Shown here: positions 32,431-43,161 of the stretch, piece after piece
How the letters are laid out: each line of letters begins with the position of its first letter
Numbering within the stretch: position 1 is the first letter of the stretch
From: Metallyticus violacea
Lineage: Eukaryota; Arthropoda; Insecta; Mantodea; Metallyticidae
Length of the DNA: 64,000 nt
Reading direction: 5' to 3'
NCBI GenBank assembly: GCA_030762175.1
Contig: CM060842.1
Span: 68,267,001-68,331,000 of the forward strand
Program-made: the position numbers and the translations under genes
Notes under the pieces: model-generated
The model's database searches: none
Told to the model about the DNA's origin: nothing
Seen by the model: the letters and a program-made list of their open reading frames with translations, nothing else

Positions 32431-34055
32431 CTTTATTTGCTGTACATTGAACATTTGCAAACACTTGAAATTGAGTATGACGCGAGGGGAGGGACCACCA
32501 ACTCTTTTGGCCCATGTATATAATTTAAAAAATTTATAATCGGTGACTGAGATGTCTTTAATTCGTCTTTTAGATAGGCTTAGCATTTGAAGAATGTGAA
32601 AACAAATATCTTTATTGGAGAGTTCAACTTTTATAATATTAACGCACCCTAATGAGCGATCCTTTCACTGTTCGGGTGTTAAATGTATCCTGTTTTCTCA
32701 ATGCGCAGTATCCGAGAGTAATGTTTGTATTACAACTTATAGGGAATGATGCACACAAAATAATTAATATAGTAATGGCAAGCGGATTTTATAGTGGGTT
32801 ATGTCCAATTTATCCCGTTAAGACATTTCGCTTGTTACTGGACGATTTTGCTGGCTGACTGAGTGTTGTAGGCTCAATTTTCCGAGTGGCTGGGCAATGC
32901 ATTAGACTGAGCGAGCCGTGAAGATGCACATTCAATACTTGATTGTAATTGGCCCTCCACCTCCCCATCCCTCCTCATTCTCTCTACTCTGCTGAGAAAT
33001 TTCCACAGTTTCAACAGCGATTTCTGCTATCTTCGGTGTATGCAAGGGTCCTTTACAATCATTTAATTTCTTTTCGCTGCCTTGGCGCTATCCTTTATTA
33101 TCTCTTGACGCCCCACTCTTTTCTCTTCCTCCACTGCATCTCATCCCTTCTCCACACATTTGTGGTCTGAGATGTCTTCCTGTATTTTAGAATCCTTAAT
33201 CTCACAAATTTCCCGCTACCCGACCTAATTTCCTGGTGGACGTCCGTGAGGACGATAAGGAACGGGTTAATTTATCATGCCTTCCTTGCTGCTACACCCT
33301 GTAACAGCAACCCAGCTCGGCGGTTGTCATGTAACTCCGGTAGATATCCCGCTGGCTTACCAGAGAAATAGAGCAACCACTCGGATTACGTTAGTGGCGC
33401 TGCAACATTTGCCTCACAAACTGAAAGTAGTTTAAACTGGAAACGTATATACAGGATTATTTCTATAGCCCCCAAAGTATTAATGAAATACTTTATAGCT
33501 ATTTAACATTTCATTCTTGTTGCATGTTTAAAGTTCGGATAAAGCTGATTTTTCTCGTTGGCACTAATATATATACTTTCAGTCTTCACTGTGTCGTGTC
33601 GCAAACAACAGCCGCGATTGGAAATATATTGTTTTTACAGTTTTAAGTGTCAAACCTTTTTTGACAGTATATCATTCAAGTGCGTTTTAAAAAGTATGCT
33701 TATGTCTCCTCAGGAGTTTTTTTATAAATTCTTTTAAAAAGTATATACATACATACATGTGTGTTTATATATAAACCTGGAGATCTAGATGTTTAGCATC
33801 TTATTTTTTAATTTCACGTGCATGCATCTTAATTTAGGGATATGAATATAATTCAAATATCTAGTTTCTTTACACGGAGAATGAGCGAAGGCTGAGCTGC
33901 AGTGAACAGGAAAGAAGCGGATCGAACAGCGTTGTAAAATAAATTGACATTCCATTATGTAGTTCACAATTGAACAGAAATTTTGCCTAATTCTTCATAA
34001 AAACATAACAATTATAATATAGAACAACCCTCCATTACACATTATAAAGAATCAA
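32431..34055. other. Unassigned DNA
   Basis: A GC-richer block at about 32830-33420 includes CCTGGTGGACGTCCGTGAGG and may be part of an interspersed repeat, but I cannot name it. A short (CATA)3 run lies near 33746. Confidence 0.4.
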
Positions 34056-34150
34056 TTTTGAATGATTCGAATCACAGCCTGGATTCGAACCAGAGATCCT
34101 CAGTTTTCTGTGCTGACGTTCTAACCAACCGTGCCTTCCTTCCAACTCGA
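34056..34150 (-). repeat. tRNA-like SINE head, third family, copy a
   Basis: On the minus strand it reads GGCACGGTTGGTTAGAACGT (A-box region), then CTCTGGTTCGAATCCAGG (B box) about 30 bases later. Both promoter boxes and a plausible T-stem are visible. It faces copy b at 34237-34335 head to head. It could be a tRNA pseudogene, but the presence of a similar second copy favours a SINE. Confidence 0.55.
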
Positions 34151-34236
34151 AACCAAGAACTTATCTAATCTGATATTATATCCTAACACCTCTCTAAGAG
34201 ATTTTATTCCTTAAGGTATTCATGGTCCCATGTTTG

Positions 34237-34335
34237 AAAGACACGGTAGCTCAGTTGGTTAAGACGTCAGCACGGAAGACTGAATACCCGTGGTTTGTAT
34301 ACCGGCTGTTATCTGAATTTTTCGTCTGCTTCTTC
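34237..34335 (+). repeat. tRNA-like SINE head, third family, copy b
   Basis: It reads GACACGGTAGCTCAGTTGGT (A box) followed by GTCAGCACGGAAGACTGAAT and a weaker B box (GTGGTTTGTATACCGG). It shares GACGTCAGCAC and the GAAGACTGA-like segment with copy a on the opposite strand. The pair forms an inverted repeat separated by about 86 bases. Confidence 0.55.
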
Positions 34336-34782
34336 ATGTCCAACCAATATCCTACATTCGGCTAGTGAGTAAAAACTATTTTGATATACACATTATTATA
34401 TTGAGCTATGTGTATGTGGTAAAAGAAAAAAAAAATATTTTAAATACTGTGATTAAAGCAGCCAAAGAAAATATAACTATGTAGCGTTAATAAGATAAAT
34501 AAATGAAACAATGGTTAGATGAAAGGGATAAACACCAAAAACTGTGTTTTAAGAAACAAATAGACTTATTTTTGCTATAATATGATAAATTATATCTAAT
34601 ATAGTTAATAGATGAACTTGCCCTTTTAATGCAGACATTTGACACAAAAAGACAAATGTGTAACAGCCCATTCTTCGGCAGGAAATTTGGCATGTCTATT
34701 AAAAGGCATCTAGGAAACGAATTTTAAAATTGTCAGATATATATCTGTTTATTAATTAATAAAATTGTTTATAAAATATATT
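34336..34782. other. Unassigned AT-rich DNA
   Basis: No recognised feature. The 68-codon minus frame at 34487-34693 has no motif. Confidence 0.5.
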
Positions 34783-34845
34783 ATACAGACTGTTTTTAAT
34801 GGTGTTTAACGCCCGTTTTTACTACTGTGGCACCACAGTCTGTAT
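34783..34845. repeat. 63-bp inverted-repeat insertion-like segment
   Basis: ATACAGACTGT at 34783-34793 and ACAGTCTGTAT at 34835-34845 are perfect 11-bp inverted arms. The interior (TGTTTAACGCCCGTTTTTAC and then TACTGTGGCACCACAG) includes a small CTGTGG/CCACAG hairpin. A near-identical interior occurs at 24327-24363 inside MITE copy 2. The nature of the unit is unknown; it may be the 3' end of a short retroposon. Confidence 0.6.
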
Positions 34846-34940
34846 ATATATATATATATAAACATACATACATACATACATACATACATACATACATACA
34901 TACATACATACATACATACATACATACATACATTCATACA
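34842..34940. repeat. (TA)n followed by (CATA)n microsatellite
   Basis: About 10 TA units run into about 19 CATA units, with one interruption (CATTCATA) near the end. It directly abuts the 63-bp inverted-repeat segment. Confidence 0.98.
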
Positions 34941-35046
34941 CAGGCTCTACTTTATTGTTTTGTCTTAAATTTCATCTTCTCCTGATTCTTCAAAACTTAT
35001 ATTCGATACATTCTTTAAAGTAGTTGAAAAAGAAGTCTTTGTTCTT

Positions 35047-35312
35047 TTATATCAAGTAGAAATACAAATGCTGATATTTCTCAGGGAACAAAAGATATAA
35101 TTCTTGTGAGAACTTTTTTAGTTTAGCGGATTTCACAAGTTTTGTACATGAGAATACTATTGCATCCTGAATGAAACACTTATGTTTTTTCTCAAAGTAA
35201 GGAAGCAGATACATGATAGATAAGTTATAATCTATGTGAGTGAAATGAAGACCGGTTTCAATGATAACGGCAGCATCTCCTTGTGCTATCTTTATCTCCT
35301 CTGTGCTTTAGA
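35047..35312 (-). other. Stop-to-stop open frame, unidentified
   Basis: On the minus strand this frame is open for about 88 codons with the ordinary-looking composition of a soluble protein, including V-I-I-E-T-G-L-H-F-T-H-I-D and F-I-Q-D-A-I-V-F-S-C-T-K-L-V. It has Met only after about 33 codons, so it would have to be an exon or a relic rather than a complete gene. No splice pattern or family was recognised. It may be chance or a piece of an unknown element. Confidence 0.2.
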
Positions 35313-35840
35313 TGACATACTCTACATGACTTCAAATTTTCCACTACACTGCCAAATGAATATTGTAAAGCACTACTTTGTACTGGGTGAGGCCATTACT
35401 TTGGTTAAAGATTGGGTGATCGACTGAGTATCAGGACACGCTTTATAAAAAGAGTGTGTATGTTTCATATAATTAAACAGAGCAGAGAATTCACAAGTGG
35501 CAAGCAAACCACTACAAAGCACACAGAGAGTACAAGTATTTAGTTACAAGTTACCTTGAACAGATGTAAAGTCAAGTGTTTCGCCTGGGTTTGGGTGATG
35601 TCCTGGGGAGCCCATCCTCCGATAGAGCCCCTGGCATAACCTCTATGATGACTACTCACACCACTGATTTATGGCGGGCATTTTATGCTACAGATACCGG
35701 CTACACACAGGACATGACCAGATATAAATAGAAAGTCTTTGCTCTCTTCGTTCGCGTCATGCTACCCACATAAAATCAAAGAAAATGTCTGGTGCTAAAT
35801 GACACAGCTCTATGCATCCTCTGTATTGCACCATATGAAG
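35313..35840. other. Unassigned DNA
   Basis: The moderately GC-richer stretch 35580-35720 is not recognised. No gene is supported. Confidence 0.45.
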
Positions 35841-35841
35841 T

Positions 35842-36112
35842 GTCGGTCCTGGTGGTGTAGTGGTTACCATACTTGCTTCCTACGCCCAAAACGCGGGTTC
35901 GAACCCGGCCAGGATCGATGGTAAAAATCCTAAGTTTGGCTTCCTTCGGAAGGGAAGTAAAGCCGAGGGTCCCGTTTCGTACATTTACGGCACGAAAAAG
36001 AACCTCAAAGCAAAATTTGTCGGCCGTTTCACGCCCTGAGTTGAATGGGACGCTGATGACCTGAGATGTTTAAGAGCGTCCATAAATAAACCAATCAAAA
36101 AAAAAAAAAAAA
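35842..36112 (+). repeat. Main tRNA-derived SINE, copy 6
   Basis: It starts GTCGGTCCTGGTGGTGTAGT, the best-preserved A-box head in the window, and has B box GGTTCGAACCCGG. It lacks the GGATTTTTTCGGGCG spacer and about 25 bases after AAGAACCTCAA. The 3' end is CATAAATAAACCAATC followed by a poly-A run at about 36097-36112. Flanks ATATGAAGT (35833-35841) and AAATGAAGT (36126-36134) form a probable target duplication. Confidence 0.95.
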
Positions 36113-36134
36113 CAAAACAAAAAACAAATGAAGT

Positions 36135-39100
36135 AATGAATTTAGAACACTTTAACCCAACCGGGCCATACATTATAATATCCTCGGACTGGAAATATGT
36201 GGAGAGTGTCTACAACTTTGATAGACGCCGAAGGAGATAGAGAATGAGGAACATGCTTAGTATTGTGCAATGGAGCTACAGTTTCCTTATCCTTGCGCTT
36301 CCCAGCCTTCTGTTCATGTATTATCTGCTTTTTCTTTTTTCCCCTGATTTATCTGATAGGTCAAATAGTTTTTCCTGTGGATATTCTTCAGTTTCTTTAC
36401 TTTGCAGTCATTTAAAAAAAATGCAATATTTTGCTTCTATTTGCGATGCAATAAAATGTTGAATATTAAAAACATTAAACACGCGAACATTGAACAAAAC
36501 AGCTATAAAACTTCTTATAGAGCTGATTGTTTTTCTTAGCACCGGTAACGGAAAGCTTTAAAAATAATCAAATCCGGCTGCCAGAATGTTATTTTGTTCC
36601 ATACTTTCTTGGAACTCTTTTAAGCTTCCATATGATTTGTATGCAACGTGTAAACTTTATGTAGTTTGAGCTCATACTCTCATCAACAGTCTGCAAGTGA
36701 TTGTTTTTATAAATAACTTGTACTTCCTTCATCTTATTATGTTATAGTGTTTTTAATATTGATTTATTTTTAGTGCTACTTAGGCTTTGTAGTTTTAACC
36801 TCATAGTTTCTTAAAATTGTCAAAGATATTTTTTATTGTTAGATCCGGGTTTCGAAATACGACCAATGACAAGTTTTCTTGTTCATAGTGACTTTGCTTG
36901 TGTGATGTATTTTTTAGGCGAACTAAAGCCCTTTCATAAACATTTTTTTCAATCTTTATCTGCTCTCCATACTTCGAATATGTTCTTGGGTGACTCGTTT
37001 TGAGAATATTTTTTTTCAGAATCCATTTTTTTTAAATTTACCTGAAAAGCGTTATGAAAAATGTAGAAGTATTGCCGTATATGCTGTCCATGTTTTTCTG
37101 TTTCCTGAGCCAAGCTACAAACAAACATGTATTCTACGATTTATCTGTTCCATTATCACAAAATAAACCAAAAAGATTCCCTGATGCACGGAAGAAACAG
37201 TTTAAACAATTTCATTGAACAACACGCCTTTGTTAAAAAAAATACAAATTAAAAATAAAAATTACAATCAGCAACTAATAAGAAGCAACATAAACTGAAG
37301 CAAGACTGAATTATTGTTGATATGAGTGCTTTATGAGCTTAACGGATCAAAATAATTGGGTAAACTTTTATAGAATCACAAAAGAAAGTGTAGAGATTTC
37401 ACTTCTGCTTTTCCCATAAGGCCTATAAACCCCTTTCCAACTAATACCTCACTTTATAAAACTAAATTTTTACCTATTGTATAAATGACAATATTTACAT
37501 TACATAAGGTTTTCACGTCAAATGTTAATATTGAATAATGTAATGCGATATTAATGAAACACTTTTTGTAACACGTTGGAAGGGGCACATAATTATCCTT
37601 TGAACAAGAAACAAAAACATTATGAATACTTTTGTTCGATCTTTCACAGGTTTGTAGTAAAACGGCTTGGAAAAAGAGACATTAGCAAACTCGCCTTCAT
37701 CTTCTAGTTATTGTGCAGACGAGTGTTAAGGATGGAAGTTCCTGGTGACCGCTGCCCCTCAATATCAGTTTGTTGCGCACTGTAAGTGGGAAAGCGGCTT
37801 TGTTCCAATTGCAATGTGGAAATTGTATTAATATATGATACTGTTTATTACTTCTTAAGTTTTTTCGCATATTTTCAGCGAAAGTTTTACCGTTGATGAA
37901 AGTAACTAAAAACATTTGACTGGAAGCAAATAAATGCTTTGCACTTAAAACTTTACTTGGATGAATAAGCTTGCGCTGCCGCGTCTTGCGATTTAAAACC
38001 GATGTTTCGTCCAACATGTGAGTTTCTGTACCTGTACTTGAAGTAAATGCCAAATTAGTTCGGTACTTCTTAGTTAAACTGTTGATGAAAGAAAATAAAA
38101 TATGAAATTTTTAAGTAACCGTTCAATAACACAAAGTAAAAGCAACATTCTTTTATTTAATAATTTAGAGGAATACAATAACAATAACATAGTTGCATTT
38201 ATTTAAACATTGCGTGCGTATGTGCAAAAGTGCAAGTTGTAACTGAACGATCATTCACAGTGTCGAAAAACGGTGTACACATGCAAGCCTCAGTCTCCAC
38301 AGCATACCACCCCCTTATTTGCAGTATGTATAAGGTCAGTGAATATGTGTTGCACAATCTTCCAGAACAACAGCTTTGTTCTAACATGTCGTTCAATATG
38401 CCTTATAGTAATACTTCCATATTTTAATTATAAGACCATGAATATTGCACACTTCTTTATAAATACGGTTTCAAGATCTAAAATGTATTATATTATTTTG
38501 TTTATCTTATTATATGAATTATCTCCTTAGCTGAAGCCATCTTTACCTCGTCCACTTTTTTCTAAAACATTGTTTTCATTATGTGCTACAACACCGCACT
38601 ATACATCATCTGTTCACTGCAAAAGCAATACTCGAGATATAAATACTAGATTTTCAGTATGCCCCTGAGGAATTTTAAATTATTGGTGAGCTTAGAGTAC
38701 AAAACAGAAAACAGCATGTCGACTGATTGAAAATCTCTACAGGTACATGAAACTTTGTCACTGAAAAACCAAACTTTCAGCAAAACCACCTTCATGTCCC
38801 CGCTATTGGAATTGCAGTGCTGCATATACGCAGGTTCATTCTGAAGTCTTTCACTAATTTTATTTTCTGTCATACCTGTCTTATTCATCACAGTACATTG
38901 TTTTACAATTCCAATAAGACTTGAAAACCCCAGTACAAGAAACTTCTGCATCAGTAAGTGACCACACAAACAGAACTTTGTAGCAAAGTTTATTTTTATG
39001 GAGGTTGAAAGGAAAGTGGGCAAAGTGGGAAGTCATGTCCAAGGTTGAAACACTGAACGGAAAGTGCAAGGAGCAGGGTAAAGGTTAATGCGCTGTTGGC

Positions 39101-40045
39101 AGTATCAGTTTGAAGACTTTTGAACCTTCTCAGTTCCTGCCAATGTGGCATATGTGTTTGTAGTACAAAATAGTGAAAATATAAACAAGATTCTCTATAT
39201 AAAACAGATATAACAAAATATTAACAGTTAATTTATTTGTTGTAGCAGTATGCAAAAAAGTATTAAAATTTAAGCTTTTCATTCAAGTGTTTATCTACTT
39301 CTACCATATCAGATGAATTCTCGCCCGCTTCTAGGATTTATTTTTAACTTTAGATCAATCAGTTCATCTATCATACACAGAAATTCTGCCTGAGGTTAAC
39401 GTTTTTAATAAATTGAAGCGTTTTTGATAAATGAGGCGTTTTAATTTTTTCGTTATCTGAAAAGATTATTGATATAAAACACTATTTACTTAAGCTGGAT
39501 TCTTACTTTTTGTGTCCTATTTTTCAAGACGAGTCATTTTTTTATTTGTCAGTGCAAAAATGTTTTATTTAAGACTTGGCACTTCACTAACCTTTAGAAC
39601 GAAGGTCCTCATTCCAGAGGAAAGGGAAAATAACTTAGTAGGTCATGTAAATTGCCAGAAAACCAGTAAAGTAGAATGTAAGGAGTTCTGGGAGGTGCGC
39701 GGGTGGAATCTTCTTTTGGGAATGCAGATAGGCGAGCAAGTCCAAGAGTGGGGGTTGTTTGAACTGCGATAACGTAATCAGCAACTTAATGGAAGCAATT
39801 TTCCTTCCCAAAGAAGACGGAGGAGGGGTGGGGGCAGAATGAAGTGGGTTATCGTCCATTTAATGGAAAAACTTAGACGGTAGGTACTTTGTTACTAGTT
39901 CATCCACTTAAAAATACTTTTCTGCCACCGAACTACGCGCGAGCTGTGACCTGTAGCGATGCAAGTCTTCATTGAACGTGTCACAGCTGCCACAATTTGA
40001 TATGCTTTATTTCTGTGCAGTAATACGCAAACACATTACATAATT
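36135..40045. other. Unassigned AT-rich DNA
   Basis: Two longer minus frames occur, 37697-38053 (118 codons) and 38646-39023 (125 codons). Neither shows a signal peptide, domain motif or repeat that I recognise, and no companion exons are evident. Overlapping frames at 39512-39859 are also unidentified. I do not call any of them genes. Confidence 0.4.
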
Positions 40046-40049
40046 GTAA

Positions 40050-40450
40050 CTTTACCTAGTGGGTGGCTGAGGGAAACGCTTGGGACTCCTGATGGGTCCA
40101 ACCCCCCTGGGACTGACCATCCTGACCTTGGTTATCAGACGAATGCTGGGATGGATATAATCATTCTGTTGGTGCCAGTTGGACTGGTGCGGTGTGACGG
40201 TGGCTTGCGTTTTAGAAACATTTCTCCCCTGACGTGTGGTATAGAAGCGGTCTTTCTGAGAGACTCGAACTCTTTGGAGCTATACTCTTTTGGCTTTGGG
40301 GTGCTCTATCTCCATTCATGTCTAGTGCATGATTCAGTCTCCCTTACCTCATTCCTTCCTCCCGAAGCTGCCCCAATGGAGATGCAGACACAAATGGCCA
40401 GCAGTGAGTAAGACTGAAGTGAATATTCTCCTCCGTTCCTAACAATCTAA
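40050..40450 (+). repeat. GC-richer block, possibly an interspersed retroposon
   Basis: The block begins near GTGGGTGGCTGAGGGAAACG and ends at TCTAATTCAATTCAAATCAA, a short repeating TTCAA tail like those at LINE or SINE 3' ends. Its composition differs clearly from both flanks. An 86-codon frame at 40151-40411 has no recognised motif. Assignment to a repeat rests on composition and tail only. Confidence 0.35.
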
Positions 40451-40829
40451 TTCAATTCAAATCAATCCGAAAGTAGGAGCAAGAACTTTTCTGAACACAT
40501 TACTTTTTTCCAGCATATTTCACTTTGACTAATTATCTTTCAAAATATCTTAATACTGTTATTACACTCTTTTAGCATTTTTCCAAATTTCCAATGTCCG
40601 GTATATATTAGAATTAAGTATTCTGGTGGCCACCTACTTTTGTTGACAATTTTAATATGTATGTAAATATACACAAATGAAGGAGAATATGCTATTACTC
40701 CAATAATAAATAACCATAGACAGTTATATTATTATAGTGTTTATTGAAAATTACAGACAAGTGAACTACTGAAAATGCAAATATTAAAAAGATTCAAAAT
40801 TATGAATATTCTTCAATTCTTAGAATGAA

Positions 40830-40970
40830 ATTAGTCCAACTTGTTCCTTTGTTGTTCTCCAAATATGAAGAAATGTTACAAAGCCTAGAATTAAATTTTT
40901 TACATCACCCTCTGGAGTTTCCTGAAATTTTAGGTGCTATAGACTGCACACACATGGGGATAACAATGTA
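40830..40970 (+). pseudogene. PIF/Harbinger transposase fragment
   Basis: The plus strand encodes HPLEFPEILGAIDCTHMGIT, then a stop. F-P-x-V-I-G-A-I-D-C-T-H-I-x-I is the signature around the first catalytic Asp of PIF/Harbinger (DDE_Tnp_4) transposases, and the key Asp, Cys, Thr and His are all kept. Upstream residues (K-P-R-I-K-F-F, one frame away) fit only loosely. The other two catalytic positions are absent, so this is a fragment of roughly 40 residues out of about 350. Confidence 0.65.
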
Positions 40971-40984
40971 AAAGTCTAAAGAAT

Positions 40985-41150
40985 AGAATTATTATACTCT
41001 TTGGCAATTTCTCCCCATGCACGTCCTTCATCCTCATTTGATGTTGGTTTTTTTTTTTCAACTATTACCTGTTATTTTAGTACTAGATCAATAATAATAT
41101 TCTTCTCACATTTTAGCTTTGACTTTTCCTTATCCTTGTTTGAAGACATG
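40985..41150 (-). pseudogene. Harbinger-associated Myb/SANT-like protein fragment
   Basis: On the minus strand, from an ATG at 41148-41150, the frame reads M-S-S-N-K-D-K-E-K and then I-I-I-D-L-V-L-K with a stop. A second frame continues T-S-N-E-D-E-G-R-A-W-G-E-I-A-K-E-Y. Myb/SANT-like DNA-binding proteins encoded by Harbinger elements have L-V-x-K-x-x-x-x-I-E-x-K-K-T-D ... K-x-x-A-W-x-x-I-x-x-x-F-N, so both halves fit in order. It lies tail to tail with the transposase fragment, an arrangement of the two Harbinger ORFs that fits one element. In the family this protein helps the transposase bind DNA. Confidence 0.5.
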
Positions 41151-42870
41151 TTAAAGAGGAAAAAGTCTAATAAGCGGGAAAACTGAATAATTGTTGTTTT
41201 TCTTAGGTTGAACAGTTGAACATCAACTCGCTGTAAACACAAATTTCTCCATTATTTCGTGACGTTGCCACTGGTTTGACGGTTATTGCAAACTTGAGGT
41301 TGCGTTGTCTGAGGTTCTTTTTATGCAACAGAAATGACGACTAACCTCAAGCTACTCTTTAAATTGCAGTTAAAAGTAATGTTCAGTTAGCAACTTTAAT
41401 AAAACTGGTCCTACCAGATTCATATCATGCAGTTTTTCACTAAAATCATCGAAAGGCTCCTCTCTGAATATTTAATACAGTATGTCAAGAACTATAACTC
41501 TTTTATTTTACTTACGCAAAGTATATTAAAACATTTCTAATAATACCATCAGAATGAAAAATTACAATAAGATAAGTAATATACATTTTAATATCATTAT
41601 AAATATTGGTGTTTGAACAATAATTTATATTAATGTTAGATATTTGGAAAAAAATAATTATAAAATAAGCTATATTTCAGCACATGTGGGGCCTAAGAAT
41701 TACTTCATTTATTGCATAAGTGTAACAAAATTTAATGTTCAAAACAATGACATATTTTAAATATAACTTGTATTCAGTAACAAACATACTTGTTCAATAT
41801 ATATTTGCCGAATTTCAGAACGGGAATATTTTGAAAACTCTGCACAGGTGGCTTTAAACCATAGATTACTTTTATCAGTTTTTAGCACAGCATATACAGT
41901 AGAGATGGCTTGCTTAAAGTTGGGTGCACATCTCAATAAATCTATCTAATAATTAATGAACAACTGCTAAATACAGAAGTTGCAGATTCATTAATTAAAA
42001 CTTTAACTATAATGAAAATGTTCTTAATCTTTTCAAAATAGACATGAAATTCCAATATTTGTCATTGAAATAAAAGGTAATTATATAGAATTCCACATTA
42101 ATTAAGGTGTGTAAATGGTGATTTTTTTAAAAAAAAATTGTTATCGGTTTTGATTATTTATTGATGTTTTCTGAATGACGATCATGCATTTTTAAATCAA
42201 ACTTTATTTCATTTTCTTCTAAATTGCTACTTTATGTTTAGCTCAGAAAGTATAACAATGTTTCTGATATTAAAAGTTTATTTTAAGGAAATGGCGAGAT
42301 TAGCTTACTTTTATAATTATAGCAAACGAAAATCTCTGAAAAGCGTATATTGTGTTTTCCACGCTTTACATACTTACCATATGATATCCATTACGGGATA
42401 ATCAAGAGGAGGAAGGAGGAAAAACTACTGTCTGCAATACACTACATAAATTCAGTGATTGTCCAAAAACAAATTTCACTGCACTTTTATCCGCAGCGTT
42501 TCTTACTTTTTTCCATAAATAAAGTACTTCAAAGAACAACAGCACTAGACTAAACCATCAAACCAAAACTCCAAACGAAATTTTCACTCAGAGCAATTTT
42601 AAAGCAATAACACGTTTAATGGATGTCTCTTAATATTTTTACTTCTTTTCAATGCAAACTTCGCTCGGCGCACCATCCCATCGAGGGACTTCCGGTAATA
42701 ACCAAGCACAAAACATATTCAAGTGTAATAATTAGGCTTTAAACTGCTTTAAACTTTAAAATAAATAATTATTTATTTAGTATCCATTATACAAAATGTA
42801 AGTAACATAGCCTTAGTATATACCACATGTGATATTTCTATTGCCATAGTCGGGAATCTGTTGTTGTTGT
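41151..42870. other. Unassigned AT-rich DNA
   Basis: CTTGAGGTT near 41295 and AACCTCAAG near 41344 form a small inverted repeat of unknown meaning. No gene is supported. Confidence 0.4.
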
Positions 42871-42871
42871 T

Positions 42872-43161
42872 GATTTGATTTATTCACGGACGTACTTTAA
42901 CATCTCTGGTCATCAACGTCTCATTCAATTCAGGATGTGAAACGGCCGACAAATTTTGTTCAGAGGCCTCTTCTTTCAGGCTTGAGGTTCTTTTTCGTGC
43001 CGTAAATGTACGACACGGGACCCACGACTTTACTTCCCTTCCGAAGGAAGACATACTTAGGATTTTTACGCCCGAAAAATATCCATCGATCCTGGCAGGG
43101 TTTGAACCCGCGATCTTGGGTTTAGAAGGCGAATATGACTGTCACTATACCACCAGACCAA
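42872..43161 (-). repeat. Main tRNA-derived SINE, copy 7
   Basis: On the minus strand it starts GTTGGTCTGGTGGTATAGTG and has GGTTCAAACCCTGCC as a slightly altered B box. It retains the spacer, the core (TCTTCCTTCGGAAGGGAAGT) and a 3' end of GATGTTAAAGTACGTCCGTG followed by AATAAATCAAATC. It is full length. No convincing target duplication was seen. Confidence 0.95.

Noticed and set aside
34863..34940. Regularly repeated unit that could suggest an array
   Set aside because: It is a simple (CATA)n tract with no spacers, and the window is eukaryotic, so no CRISPR array is present.
37697..39023. Two host genes from the 118- and 125-codon minus frames
   Set aside because: No domain, no plausible start context, no companion exons. 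Such lengths can arise by chance in 64 kb.
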